Notes: generated by a model from the letters alone, not told the origin. 64,000 nt of DNA from an uncultured Christensenellaceae bacterium (GCA_910587595.1 CAJULQ010000005.1:73041-137040); one strand, 5' to 3'; counted from the stretch's first letter, positions 7,935 to 16,945 are shown. Numbers and translations are program-made.

Positions 7935-10310
7935 ATGCAAACAGATATAAGCAACGGTTGGAAATATGTTGAAGGCTCCGAAAGGGAGGTGTTCGGCATT
8001 CCCTCTCAAGCGGTCGAGGTAAACTTGCCCGTTGATTTGTTGCGTAGAAAAGGTCGCAACTACAATGCGGCGCTCGGCAAATACGGCAGTTATTACGATG
8101 CGACGGCCGCAACCTTTTATCGCGTGTTGCCGCGGGTGGCGGCGGCCGCGCACATCGTGCTCGAAGTGGAAGGCGTTTGCCAGTTTGCCGACGTGTGCTT
8201 AAACGGCGTTACGGTGGCGCACCTATCGGGCGAGGGCAAACACTACGTAGACGTTACCGACGCGTACGTGCAAGGCATTTCCAATGTTTGCGCGCTCAAA
8301 GTATGGGCGCCGCAAATGGCGGGGCGGTACGTGGGCGCGGGCATAAGCGGCGGCGTGCGTTTGCACACCCACACCCACGCGGTGGCCGTGAAAAAAGACG
8401 GCGTGTTTGTTTCTTCCCGCTTGGAGAACGGCAAAGCGCACGTGTGCGTGCACACCGAGATCATAGACAAGGCGACCGACGTTGCCAAAAAAATGCTGAC
8501 GGTGGAGGCCACGCTCAAGAACGCGCGCGGCAAAAAAACGGCGCGCAAGATCAAAAACTTCCGCAAAAAGAGCGGGGAAACGGGCGTGTGCGATGTGAGT
8601 TTTCGTCTTTCCAAATTCTATCCGTGGACGGTGGAAGACCCGTATATGTATACGGTGAGCGTCACGGTGTCGGACGAGCACGGCAAAGTGTTGGACGCTT
8701 GCGAAACGCCTTTCGGCATCATCGATCGGACGCTGTCGCCCTCGCGCGGGCTTACGGTGGGCGGTCGCAGCGTGAAATTAAAAGGCGCGGTGGTGTTGCC
8801 CGACAACGGGATTTTGGGCATGGAAAGCACGCCCTCTATCGAAGAATACAAACTGTCGCGTATCAAAGAAATAGGCTACAATGCCGTGCGCTATCCCGTG
8901 TGCCCCACGGAGGCCGCGCTGCAAACATTGGATAAATTGGGGCTTATGGCCGAAGTGGACTTGTTCCCCGTGTGGGAGCAAGGCGATTTTCCGTACGACG
9001 GGCACGCCGATTTTTGTAAGCGCGCCGTAGCCGATTGCGAACGGTTGGTGCGCATGTTGCGCAACCACCCGTCGGTGGTGCTGTACGGGCTGAACGCCGA
9101 CGCCGCCGAAACATACGGTCGCGGCAAGGGGAGCGCCGTGGCCGCTGAGATCGCGGCCACCGTGCGCGCGTTCGATCCTTACCGCCCCGTATCGGTGAAC
9201 GCCAAAGAGCGCGTGCCGCAAGTCGCGGAATTGGAGCGGGCGGGCTTAAAGAGCGCAAAGGCGACAAGCGAGGCGGCCGCCGTCAGCATGGGGCGGGAAA
9301 AAGACTTGTTCGGCAAGCTGACCGCCGACAGTTTTGCCGCGGCCGACGTGGCGGGCTACGCGTATTTGTATCCGCGCTATGCGTCCGATAAAAACGAGTT
9401 TGCCGACCGCGTTATCATAGGGTGCGCATCCTATCCCGCGCGGGCGTTCGAGGCGTTCGAAGAGTGCGACAAAAACGCAAACGTGATAGGCGAATTTTTG
9501 TACTGTGCCGCCGATTGCTTGGGCGAGCCTATCGGCAAACCCACGTATGAGGACGAGCAACTCAAGCTGTTGCCGCCGCACGCGTCCTTTTGCGGCGACC
9601 TCGACATATTATATAATCGCAAACCCGCGGCGTACTACCGCAGTATCCAACTCGGCGACCGCACGCAAAGCGTGATCGCGGTGCGCGACCCCGAAGAACG
9701 GCCGCTTTCCGAAGACAACAAATACGCCGCGCCGCAAGTGCGCAGTTTGTGGAATTGGCCGCACAGCTTGGGCAAAACGGTGGAAATAGAAGTGTATTCG
9801 GGCGGCGAAGTGGTGGCGCTGTACCGCGACGGCAAACTGATCGGCCGCAAGCTGGCGGGCAAGGTCAACCGCCATATCGCTACCTTCCGCACCGAGTATT
9901 ACCCCGGCGCGTTGGAGGCCGTGAGCTATCATAAAGGGCGCGAGTGCAGTCGGGTGCGTTTGGAATCGGTCACCGCGCCGCGCGCCATAAAGCTTTCGTG
10001 CGCCAAAAAATCGCGGGCGGCGGGCGAATACATCATGGTGGAAATAGACGTGACCGACAAAGAGGGACGCACCGTTTTGTATGCGTCGCGCGAAGTGGAA
10101 GTGATCGTAACGGGTTGCGGCGAACTGCACGCGCTCGGCTCGGCCGATCCCGAATCGCAGATCCGCACGGGCACCGCCAATATCTGCCCCGTGTATAACG
10201 GCAAGGCGCTGGCCGTGATCCGCACGTTGGCGGGCGGCGACGGTAAGATCGGCGTGAAAGTGGTAGGCGACGGATTGTTGAGCGGCAAGATCACGCTTAA
10301 AGTAAAATAA
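7935..10310 (+). CDS. Glycoside hydrolase family 2-fold protein, catalytic Asn-Glu not evident
   Basis: A 791-residue cytosolic protein with the GH2 layout: sugar-binding jelly roll (about 1-140, with VEGVCQFADVCLNGV), immunoglobulin-like domain (about 150-265), TIM barrel (about 275-560) and C-terminal beta domains including one like DUF4982. In beta-galactosidases and beta-glucuronidases the barrel has NHPSVVLWSLGNE, the Glu being the acid/base. Here the equivalent stretch is NHPSVVLYGLNADAAETYG, without Asn-Glu. It may be a pseudoenzyme or a divergent hydrolase with a relocated residue. There is no signal peptide. The start is supported by AAGGGA upstream and the promoter at 7877-7905. Confidence 0.8.
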   Translation: MQTDISNGWKYVEGSEREVFGIPSQAVEVNLPVDLLRRKGRNYNAALGKYGSYYDATAATFYRVLPRVAAAAHIVLEVEGVCQFADVCLNGVTVAHLSGEGKHYVDVTDAYVQGISNVCALKVWAPQMAGRYVGAGISGGVRLHTHTHAVAVKKDGVFVSSRLENGKAHVCVHTEIIDKATDVAKKMLTVEATLKNARGKKTARKIKNFRKKSGETGVCDVSFRLSKFYPWTVEDPYMYTVSVTVSDEHGKVLDACETPFGIIDRTLSPSRGLTVGGRSVKLKGAVVLPDNGILGMESTPSIEEYKLSRIKEIGYNAVRYPVCPTEAALQTLDKLGLMAEVDLFPVWEQGDFPYDGHADFCKRAVADCERLVRMLRNHPSVVLYGLNADAAETYGRGKGSAVAAEIAATVRAFDPYRPVSVNAKERVPQVAELERAGLKSAKATSEAAAVSMGREKDLFGKLTADSFAAADVAGYAYLYPRYASDKNEFADRVIIGCASYPARAFEAFEECDKNANVIGEFLYCAADCLGEPIGKPTYEDEQLKLLPPHASFCGDLDILYNRKPAAYYRSIQLGDRTQSVIAVRDPEERPLSEDNKYAAPQVRSLWNWPHSLGKTVEIEVYSGGEVVALYRDGKLIGRKLAGKVNRHIATFRTEYYPGALEAVSYHKGRECSRVRLESVTAPRAIKLSCAKKSRAAGEYIMVEIDVTDKEGRTVLYASREVEVIVTGCGELHALGSADPESQIRTGTANICPVYNGKALAVIRTLAGGDGKIGVKVVGDGLLSGKITLKVK

Positions 10311-10368
10311 CGGCCAAAGCGCCGCGCGGCAAGGTTTTTACAAAAAGCGGTAAAAAGCTTGTAAATGT

Positions 10369-10398
10369 TTGACGGTGTGGCAATACTTATGGTACAAT
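10369..10398 (+). promoter_or_regulatory. Promoter of the lipoprotein gene at 10431
   Basis: TTGACG (10369-10374), 18-bp spacer, TACAAT (10393-10398). Confidence 0.78.
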
Positions 10399-10430
10399 AT
10401 AAAGACTTGTTGTAACGGAGCAAATTCGGA

Positions 10431-12302
10431 ATGAAGAAAAAATGGATCCCCTTACTGGTATGCCTTGTAACGGCGCTTAGCTTTTCGTTGGCGGGTTGCG
10501 GCGGCAACAGCTTGAGTAAGATCAGCGTGAGCGGCAAACAAGATACTACCTACACGGTATACAGTCAAGGCGGCAACGCCGTGCAATACGGCAATTATAT
10601 TTATTTTATCAACGGCAACGCGGGGTATGAAGACGCCGACGGCAAGCAAAACGATTGGCCGGACGTGGTGAAAGGCGGATTGTACCGCGCCGAACTGAAC
10701 GGCGCGCGCGAGAAAGACCAAAACGGCAACGAAACGGGCAACTTTTTGCCCGCCAAAAATCCCGACGCCGTGACCGACGGTTTGGAGTTCATGCGGCGCG
10801 ACGGCACGGATGCCAACGGCAACGCCACCGATATAGTCAACGTGCAACGCATTGCGCCCAAGCGCATCGGCACGTCGGGCTATGCCGACGGCGGCATCTT
10901 TATTTACGACGATTGGGTGTATTTTGCGTCGCCCAACAACGAAAAGAATAAGTCGGGCACGGTGCAGATCACCAAAACGGACTTTTTCCGCGTGAAGTTG
11001 GACGGCAGCAAGGCCGAGCGCGTGTATACCACCAAAAACGCGAACAACGAATCCGGCCCCTATGCTTTCTATAAATACGACGGCGCCGTGTATCTCGTGG
11101 CGCAAGACGGCACCGACCTCATCTCCATGCGTTTGGGCAAAAAAGCGGGTAAAAAGGTGACCATAGCGCAAAACGTGGCAAGCGTTTTGTTGCCCTATGC
11201 CGATACCTACTACCAAGGCATGAACGAAAACACGCTCGATCACTTCGTGTATGTGTTGCGCGCGGTGGGCGAGGACGACACGCAAAATACGGGCAACGTT
11301 ATCGAGATCATGCGTCCCGACGGAAAGTCGGGCGGCGTGTTCCATGCGCAAGGCAAGAGCGACACGCTCGAGGCGGTGCGCGACGGCTTGCTGTTTTACC
11401 GCACGAGCAACGCCACCGACACGCGCATCATGTACGACAGCTTGCACGACTTTTTGATGGGCAACGACGAATATGTGGACGAGAACGGCAAAACGGTGAA
11501 AGCGTGCTCGGTGTTCGGCGATAAGGCGTACAGAGATTATCAATTGGGTCTTGGCGAAACGGAACGCCGCACGCAGTTGAGCGGCAAGGTGCTTTCGGTG
11601 CCTACGTCGTCGGCCTCCGATCTTACCAAAACGTATTGTTTCCGTCCGGGCGGCGAAAAGAGCGACCTCGTATATATGTTGGGCGTGAAGTCTGGCTCGG
11701 TGGGGCTTTACAGCAATTTGAGCGAAGACGTGATCACGGTGTATTCGGCGGGCGCCACGCTGTTGAACGTGGCCAAGGAATATATGTATTTCACCGAATC
11801 CGAGGGTAGCGTGATCTATCGCACGCGTTGGGACAAACCCGCAAGCGATAAAGGCGACAGCGGCGAATATCTGTTGAAAGAACAAGTTTCGCACGACGAT
11901 GCGTCGAGCGCCAATTTCAACGGCGACTATTGCGCGGGGTATATCGTGTATACGGGCGCGATAGACGGCATGGCAAGTTCGTACACGTTCTTCAAGCAAG
12001 TGGAACGCAACGTGGGCAGCGAGCCGGTGTTCGTGGGCGCTAAGATCTCCGACGACGTGTTGGGCGCGCCCAAGATCACGTTGAAAGGCCGCGAGATCAA
12101 ATGGAGCGCGGTGACGGGCGCCGAAAGCTACAGCGTGTATTACCGCGGCGAAAACGGCGTAGCTACGTTGGAGGCCAAAGACATCACCGAAACCACGTAT
12201 ACCGTGAGCGACAGCCAATACGGCGAATATTGGGTGGTGGCGGTGAATTCCACCAACAGCGTGAGCAGCTTGCCGTCTAACACGGTGCGCTATTCGGCAT
12301 AA
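10431..12302 (+). CDS. Large lipoprotein with DUF5050-like repeats and a fibronectin-like end
   Basis: A 623-residue exported lipoprotein. The N-terminus has a Lys-rich head, a hydrophobic stretch and the lipobox LAGC (Cys at 23). The body shows repeated short motifs such as YGNYIYFINGN, YDDWVYFASPNN, YKYDGAVYLV and KEYMYFTESEG, the blade pattern of DUF5050/prolow-type beta propellers. The last ~85 residues (GREIKWSAVTGAESYSVYYR) look like a fibronectin type III module. Anchored outside the membrane, it may bind a ligand or sense the envelope; the target is unknown. A similar YIYF-type pattern occurs in the large protein at 39224-42139. Confidence 0.8.
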   Translation: MKKKWIPLLVCLVTALSFSLAGCGGNSLSKISVSGKQDTTYTVYSQGGNAVQYGNYIYFINGNAGYEDADGKQNDWPDVVKGGLYRAELNGAREKDQNGNETGNFLPAKNPDAVTDGLEFMRRDGTDANGNATDIVNVQRIAPKRIGTSGYADGGIFIYDDWVYFASPNNEKNKSGTVQITKTDFFRVKLDGSKAERVYTTKNANNESGPYAFYKYDGAVYLVAQDGTDLISMRLGKKAGKKVTIAQNVASVLLPYADTYYQGMNENTLDHFVYVLRAVGEDDTQNTGNVIEIMRPDGKSGGVFHAQGKSDTLEAVRDGLLFYRTSNATDTRIMYDSLHDFLMGNDEYVDENGKTVKACSVFGDKAYRDYQLGLGETERRTQLSGKVLSVPTSSASDLTKTYCFRPGGEKSDLVYMLGVKSGSVGLYSNLSEDVITVYSAGATLLNVAKEYMYFTESEGSVIYRTRWDKPASDKGDSGEYLLKEQVSHDDASSANFNGDYCAGYIVYTGAIDGMASSYTFFKQVERNVGSEPVFVGAKISDDVLGAPKITLKGREIKWSAVTGAESYSVYYRGENGVATLEAKDITETTYTVSDSQYGEYWVVAVNSTNSVSSLPSNTVRYSA

Positions 12303-12327
12303 AATTTTGCGGGCGGGGCATAACCGC

Positions 12328-12355
12328 TTGACAAGCATTCTGTTTATGGTATAAA
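12328..12355 (+). promoter_or_regulatory. Promoter of rplM-rpsI
   Basis: TTGACA (12328-12333), 16-bp spacer, TATAAA (12350-12355). Confidence 0.8.
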
Positions 12356-12361
12356 ATATAT

Positions 12362-12512
12362 AGGCATTTTGCGCTTTGCGCTTTTGTCGCGGTCGCGGTT
12401 TTAGCCCCCGCGGTAGGTGCGGCCGAGAGCAAAGCGGAGAAAAGTCGGGCGGGGCAAACGGCGTGAAACGGTTGCGGCGCGCGCAAATATCGAGAAAGGA
12501 AAACGAAAAAAG
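12362..12512 (+). promoter_or_regulatory. Long GC-rich leader of rplM, possible L13 autoregulatory leader
   Basis: About 150 nt of untranslated, highly structured RNA with inverted repeats such as GCGCTTTGCGC. Firmicutes rplM-rpsI operons often carry an L13-binding leader in this position. I cannot match the consensus by eye, so this is a positional suggestion only. Confidence 0.4.
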
Positions 12513-12959
12513 ATGAAAACGTTTATGGCTAACGAGCAGACGATCACCCGCAAGTGGTACGTCGTGGACGCCGCGGGCGCGCCGCTCGGCAGATTGGCAA
12601 GTCAGGTGGCCGCGGTGTTGCGGGGCAAGAACAAGCCCGAATTTACGCCGCATGCCGACGCCGGCGACTTTGTGATCGTGATAAACAGCGATAAAGTAAC
12701 GCTCACCGGCAAAAAGCGCGAGCAGAAAATGAAACGGCACCACACGCTGTATATGGGCGGCTTGAAAGAGGTCAAGTATGATAAATACTTGAACGAAAAG
12801 AGCGACGAGGCGGTGTACGAGGCGGTGAAAGGCATGTTGCCCAAGAACTCTTTGGGCAGAAAGATGCTTAAAAAATTGCGCGTTTACAAGGGCGCCGAGC
12901 ACAAACACGAGGCGCAACAACCCCAACCCATGAAACTCGTAGAGAAGAGGTATAACTGA
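12513..12959 (+). CDS. rplM: Ribosomal protein L13
   Basis: A 148-residue large-subunit protein that binds 23S rRNA early in assembly. It shows WYVVDAAGAPLGRLAS near the N-terminus, the K-x-E-F-T-P-H-A-D-A-G-D segment, HHTLYMGGLKEV, and AVKGMLPKNSLGRKMLKKLRVYKG near the end, all diagnostic. The start is set at 12513, giving MKTFMANEQTITRKW, downstream of GAAAGGA. A second ATG at 12525 is possible. The gene is followed 2 nt later by rpsI, the standard pair. Confidence 0.97.
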   Translation: MKTFMANEQTITRKWYVVDAAGAPLGRLASQVAAVLRGKNKPEFTPHADAGDFVIVINSDKVTLTGKKREQKMKRHHTLYMGGLKEVKYDKYLNEKSDEAVYEAVKGMLPKNSLGRKMLKKLRVYKGAEHKHEAQQPQPMKLVEKRYN

Positions 12960-12961
12960 GT

Positions 12962-13375
12962 ATGGCAACGAAATCGACCGCAAAGAAAAAGATACAGTTT
13001 TGGGGCACTGGTCGCCGCAAAAAGGCGATCGCCCGTGTTCGTTTGTTGCCCGGTAGCGGCAGTATCACCGTAAACAAGCGTTCGCTCGACGATTACTTCG
13101 GCTTGGACACTTTGAAGATCATTGTGAACCAACCGCTCGAAGAAACGGGCGCCACGGGTAAATTCGACGTGTTCGTCAACGTGAAAGGCGGCGGCTTTAC
13201 CGGTCAGGCGGGCGCTATCCGCCACGGCATTGCTCGCGCGCTTTGCGAGGCCGACGCCGCGTATCGTCCCGCGCTGAAAAAGGCGGGCTACCTTACCCGC
13301 GATCCCCGTATGAAAGAGAGAAAGAAATACGGCTTGAAGAAAGCGCGTAAGTCGCCGCAGTTCAGCAAGCGCTAA
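12962..13375 (+). CDS. rpsI: Ribosomal protein S9
   Basis: A 137-residue small-subunit protein whose C-terminal tail reaches the P-site tRNA. Visible are the N-terminal WGTGRRKKAIARVRL, the central VFVNVKGGGFTGQAGAIRHGIARAL and the basic ending RDPRMKERKKYGLKKARKSPQFSKR, with the invariant terminal Lys-Arg. Length is normal with a short basic N-terminal extension. It is cotranscribed with rplM and ends before a strong terminator. Confidence 0.97.
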   Translation: MATKSTAKKKIQFWGTGRRKKAIARVRLLPGSGSITVNKRSLDDYFGLDTLKIIVNQPLEETGATGKFDVFVNVKGGGFTGQAGAIRHGIARALCEADAAYRPALKKAGYLTRDPRMKERKKYGLKKARKSPQFSKR

Positions 13376-13423
13376 TAGCGAGAAATTTGGCTTTTTTGAC
13401 CCCAAAAAGGCTTGTAAAAGGGG

Positions 13424-13459
13424 AAAGGGGGAACACCGATTGCCGTGTTCCCCCTTTTC
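13424..13459 (+). terminator. Terminator of rplM-rpsI
   Basis: AAAGGGGGAACAC (13424-13436) paired perfectly with GTGTTCCCCCTTT (13445-13457), followed by a short T-rich stretch. Confidence 0.9.
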
Positions 13460-13521
13460 TTCTATATTATTACGACCAATGCCCTTTCCATGTCATTTCG
13501 ACCGAACATTTTTTTCTTCTC

Positions 13522-13641
13522 TGTCATTTCGACCGAGCAAAGCGAGCGGAGAAATCTATTTCTTGCGCCACGAGCAGACCCCTCGGCTACGCTCGGGGTG
13601 ACAATGTAGGTCACAGACCCCTTGGCTATGCTCGGGGTGAC
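13522..13641. repeat. Composite palindromic repeats (array 5)
   Basis: An inverted composite of 82 bp (13522-13603): forward unit A at 13522-13557 and reversed unit B at 13576-13603. A further reversed B is at 13615-13641 and fragments lie near 13493 and 13660. Orientation is opposite to arrays 1-3. It fills most of the 13376-13691 gap along with the terminator. Confidence 0.88.
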
Positions 13642-13691
13642 GGTGTGGGGCATAGCGGGGTGACGCGGCCATATCCTTTCGGAGAATACAC

Positions 13692-14492
13692 ATGCAATTG
13701 AAAGAACTGTTACAAAAGCACGCGTTTACGTGCACCAAACGGTACGGCCAGAATTTTTTGTCCGATCCGCAATTATTGGACGCCATCGCGCGCGACGGCG
13801 CGTTAAAAGGAGACCGCGTGGTGGAAGTGGGCGCGGGCGCGGGCACGCTGACGCGCGCGTTGTGTGCATTGGGCGCGCACGTCACCGCATTCGAGATCGA
13901 TGAAAAGCTGCGCCCCGTATTGCGCGAAACGTTGCGCGGTACCGACGCGAACGTGATATTCGCCGACGCCATGCAATACGATCTTTCGTTGTTGGGCGAC
14001 GAACCTTTTCGATTGGTGGCCAATCTGCCGTACTACATCACCACGCCCGTGATTTTCAAATTTTTGTACGACGAGCGCTTGCTGTCGCTCACCGTTATGG
14101 TGCAAAAGGAAGTGGCGGAAAGAATATGCGCGTCGGCCGGAACGGCCGCTTACGGGGCGTTGAGCGCGCAAATGCAGGCCATGGGGCGCGTTCGTATCGT
14201 GCGGTCGGTGCCGCGCAATATGTTTTATCCCGCGCCCGAAGTGGACAGCGCGGTGGTGCGGTTGGATATTGCGCCGTTATTGGATAGAGCGCTGTTGCCC
14301 GCCTATCGCAAAGCGGTGGCCGCAGCTTTTGCCATGCGTCGCAAAACGCTGGCCAACAATCTCAAAGCCGCCTATGCCTTGCCCAAGGAGCAAGCCGAAC
14401 AAATCGTGCGCACGGTGTGCGGCGATCCCGCCGCGCGCGGCGAAACGCTACACGTGGAGCAATTCATTCGCTTGACGGAGTTGCTCGGCTAA
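13692..14492 (+). CDS. rsmA: 16S rRNA dimethyladenosine transferase RsmA/KsgA
   Basis: A 266-residue S-adenosylmethionine enzyme that dimethylates the two adenines near the 3' end of 16S rRNA during 30S maturation. Seen: KRYGQNFL (about 17-24), SAM motif I VVEVGAGAGTLT (about 43-54), the acidic FEID, the catalytic NLPYY (about 115) and FYPAPEVDSAVV. Length matches the family. CGGAGAA precedes the ATG. In many Firmicutes it neighbours ribosome maturation genes; here it stands alone between a repeat array and a terminator. Confidence 0.96.
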   Translation: MQLKELLQKHAFTCTKRYGQNFLSDPQLLDAIARDGALKGDRVVEVGAGAGTLTRALCALGAHVTAFEIDEKLRPVLRETLRGTDANVIFADAMQYDLSLLGDEPFRLVANLPYYITTPVIFKFLYDERLLSLTVMVQKEVAERICASAGTAAYGALSAQMQAMGRVRIVRSVPRNMFYPAPEVDSAVVRLDIAPLLDRALLPAYRKAVAAAFAMRRKTLANNLKAAYALPKEQAEQIVRTVCGDPAARGETLHVEQFIRLTELLG

Positions 14493-14520
14493 TAAACGGC
14501 ACGATCGTTTTAAGAAAAAC

Positions 14521-14545
14521 AGACGGGAAACAACCCGTCTTTTTT
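14521..14545 (+). terminator. Terminator of rsmA
   Basis: AGACGGG (14521-14527) paired with CCCGTCT (14534-14540), followed by T6. Confidence 0.9.
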
Positions 14546-14547
14546 AC

Positions 14548-14576
14548 TTGCGTAAGTTGCATATTTGGTGTATAAT
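14548..14576 (+). promoter_or_regulatory. Promoter of pckA
   Basis: TTGCGT (14548-14553), 17-bp spacer, TATAAT (14571-14576). It begins inside the tail of the rsmA terminator. Confidence 0.78.
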
Positions 14577-14650
14577 AGTATTTGGTGGAGATTGGCATGT
14601 GCTTGACCTCCGCTTGACGCAAAAAATAATTTCAAACAAGGAGAAATCAT

Positions 14651-16231
14651 ATGGAAACTTACGGCATCGAAAAATACGGGATTCGCGATCCCAAAAGCGT
14701 GAACCGCAATGTAAGCCCCGCGGTGCTTGTGGAAACGGCGCTTAGAACGGAGCCGTGTCGCCTTACCGACAAAGGTGCGCTTTTGATCGAAACGGGTAAG
14801 TATACCGGCCGCAGTCCCAAAGACCGTTTTATTGCCGACGAAGACGGCGTGCGCGACGAGATCAATTGGGGCGCCGAAAATCAGAAGATTTCGGCGGAAA
14901 CGTTCGAAAGGATTTACGGCAAGGTGGCGGCCTATCTCAGCAACCGCGATATCTACGTGTTCGACGGATACGCGGGCGCCGATCCCAAGTTCCGTATTTC
15001 GGTGCGCGTGATAAACGAGTATGCATCGCAAAACCTTTTCATGCACAATATGCTCATTCGTCCCGATGAGAAAGATCTCAAAAAATACAAAGAGGACTTT
15101 ACCATCATCTGTGCGCCCGGCCTTAAGTTAGACGCCGAGAAAGAGGGCATTCACAGCGAGGCCGCCATTTTGGTGTCGTTTACCAAAAAATTGGTGATCA
15201 TTGCGGGTAGCAAGTATTGCGGCGAAATGAAAAAATCGGTGTTCAGCGTGATGAACTACCTATTGCCCAAAAAAGGCGTGCTGGGCATGCACTGCTCGGC
15301 CAACATGGCGCAAGACGGCAGCGGCAACACCGCGCTGTTCTTCGGCCTTTCGGGCACGGGTAAAACCACGCTTTCGGCCGATCCCAACCGCGGCTTGATC
15401 GGCGACGACGAGCATGGCTGGGGCGACGACGGCATCTTCAATATCGAGGGCGGTTGCTACGCCAAGTGTATCGATCTGTCCGCCGAAAAGGAGCCCGAGA
15501 TATTCGGCGCGATCCGTCACGGCGCGGTGATGGAAAACGTGGTGGTAGACGAAAACACCCGCACGCCCGATTTCACCGACAAGTCGCTCACCGAAAACAC
15601 CCGCGTGGCCTATCCCGTACACTTTATAGATAACGCGGTGATCCCCGGCGTGGGCGGTCATCCCAACACCGTGATCTTCTTAACGGCCGACGCCTACGGC
15701 GTGTTGCCGCCCGTCAGCAAGCTTACCGACGAACAAGCCATGTACTACTTTGTATCGGGTTACACCAGCAAGGTGGCGGGCACCGAGCGCGGCATCACCG
15801 ATCCCGTTTGCACGTTCTCCACTTGTTTCGGCTCGCCTTTTCTACCGCTCGATTCGAGCGTGTACGCCGAGCTTTTGGGCGAGAAGATCCGCAAGCACGG
15901 CTCCGACGTATACCTTATCAACACCGGTTGGACGGGCGGCGCCTACGGCGTGGGCAAGCGTATGTCTTTGCCGGCCACGCGCGCCATCGTTTCGGCGGCG
16001 CTCAGCGGCGAACTTGCCAAAGCGGAATACGAAACCGAGCCTTTCTTCGGCTTGGCGGTGCCCAAGTCTTGCCCCAACGTGGACGCGGGCATACTCAACC
16101 CCAAGAACGTGTGGAAAGACAAAAAGGAATACGACCGTTTGGCCAAAAAATTGGCGGGTGAGTTTGTGCAAAACTTCAAAAAATATACCCACATGCCGGC
16201 CAATATCGTGAACGCCGGACCCAAAGCATAA
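14651..16231 (+). CDS. pckA: Phosphoenolpyruvate carboxykinase (ATP)
   Basis: A 526-residue cytosolic enzyme interconverting oxaloacetate + ATP with PEP + CO2 + ADP. Seen: TGRSPKDRF (about 51-59), the P-loop GLSGTGKTTLSADP (about 232-245), the metal-binding GDDEHGW, the YPVHFIDN/GVGGHP region and the C-terminal adenine-binding TGWTGGAYGVGKR. Length is typical of the ATP-dependent bacterial family. AAGGAG precedes the ATG. With the fumarase and malic enzyme in this window it suggests active C3/C4 interconversion; in anaerobes it often runs in the PEP-carboxylating direction. Confidence 0.97.
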   Translation: METYGIEKYGIRDPKSVNRNVSPAVLVETALRTEPCRLTDKGALLIETGKYTGRSPKDRFIADEDGVRDEINWGAENQKISAETFERIYGKVAAYLSNRDIYVFDGYAGADPKFRISVRVINEYASQNLFMHNMLIRPDEKDLKKYKEDFTIICAPGLKLDAEKEGIHSEAAILVSFTKKLVIIAGSKYCGEMKKSVFSVMNYLLPKKGVLGMHCSANMAQDGSGNTALFFGLSGTGKTTLSADPNRGLIGDDEHGWGDDGIFNIEGGCYAKCIDLSAEKEPEIFGAIRHGAVMENVVVDENTRTPDFTDKSLTENTRVAYPVHFIDNAVIPGVGGHPNTVIFLTADAYGVLPPVSKLTDEQAMYYFVSGYTSKVAGTERGITDPVCTFSTCFGSPFLPLDSSVYAELLGEKIRKHGSDVYLINTGWTGGAYGVGKRMSLPATRAIVSAALSGELAKAEYETEPFFGLAVPKSCPNVDAGILNPKNVWKDKKEYDRLAKKLAGEFVQNFKKYTHMPANIVNAGPKA

Positions 16232-16253
16232 ACGCCCTTTTATACGCAAAAGC

Positions 16254-16281
16254 AGACCGTGGAGAAACCTCCGCGGTCTTT
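16254..16281 (+). terminator. Terminator of pckA
   Basis: AGACCG...CGGTCT stem with an inner GGAG/CTCC pairing, followed by T5. Confidence 0.85.
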
Positions 16282-16324
16282 TTGTATAAAAAACAAAAAA
16301 TTTTCAAAAACATGGCGCAAACAG

Positions 16325-16353
16325 TTTACAAACGGCGTAATTATGAATATAAT
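16325..16353 (+). promoter_or_regulatory. Promoter of the acidic zinc-ribbon gene
   Basis: TTTACA (16325-16330), 17-bp spacer, TATAAT (16348-16353). It overlaps two upstream in-frame ATGs, which therefore cannot be the start. Confidence 0.7.
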
Positions 16354-16381
16354 AATGGCGAGAAAAACGGGGGTCGTTTTC

Positions 16382-16873
16382 GTGAAAAAAGAAGATAAAA
16401 AACAAGCCTATATCATGTGTCCGCGTTGCGAACTCAACTACATCAAAGCCAAAGAAAAGTATTGCACGATCTGCAAAGCGGAAATGGGGTTGGTGGATCC
16501 CAGCGTTTTGTTGCCCGACGAGGAAGAGGCGGGCATCGAAAAGCTTTGCCCCGTTTGCCACATCAACTATTTGGGCGACGACGAGGAGATCTGCTTTTTG
16601 TGCCAAAAAGAGCGGGCCGAACGCGCCGAGGCCGATGAAAAAGACGAGTGGGCGGAACTTGCGCACGAGTCGGACGATATCGACGCGCCCATCGGCATCT
16701 TGCCATTAGACGAGGAGCCTATTTTGAGCGCCGACGACGAGCAAGAAGAAGAGGAAGAAACAGTGACCGAGGCGGACGACTTCGACTATCCCGACCCGCT
16801 CGACGGTTATGACGACGTGGACGACGAAGAGGACGAGGAAGATTTAGACGATTACGACGACGAAGAACTGTAA
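16382..16873 (+). CDS. Acidic zinc-ribbon protein
   Basis: A 163-residue protein with two CxxC...CxxC modules (CPRCELNYIKAKEKYCTIC and CPVCHINYLGDDEEICFLC, within residues about 15-80), then a long Asp/Glu-rich tail ending in a nearly pure acidic stretch (DDVDDEEDEEDLDDYDDEEL). It probably binds zinc; the tail could contact basic proteins. GTG at 16382 is chosen because the upstream ATGs at 16343 and 16355 lie in or on the -10 of the promoter at 16325-16353, and a G-rich stretch (16370-16374) gives a weak ribosome site. Function unknown; similar short proteins are common in Clostridia. Confidence 0.75.
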   Translation: MKKEDKKQAYIMCPRCELNYIKAKEKYCTICKAEMGLVDPSVLLPDEEEAGIEKLCPVCHINYLGDDEEICFLCQKERAERAEADEKDEWAELAHESDDIDAPIGILPLDEEPILSADDEQEEEEETVTEADDFDYPDPLDGYDDVDDEEDEEDLDDYDDEEL

Positions 16874-16877
16874 AAAA

Positions 16878-16911
16878 ACAAACGCGACGAAATATGCCCG
16901 TCGCGTTTTAT
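16878..16911 (+). terminator. Terminator of the acidic zinc-ribbon gene
   Basis: AACGCGACG (16881-16889) paired with CGTCGCGTT (16899-16907), then a T-rich end. Confidence 0.85.
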
Positions 16912-16945
16912 TTTGCGTACAAGTTAGCTGTGATTAACAAAATCG

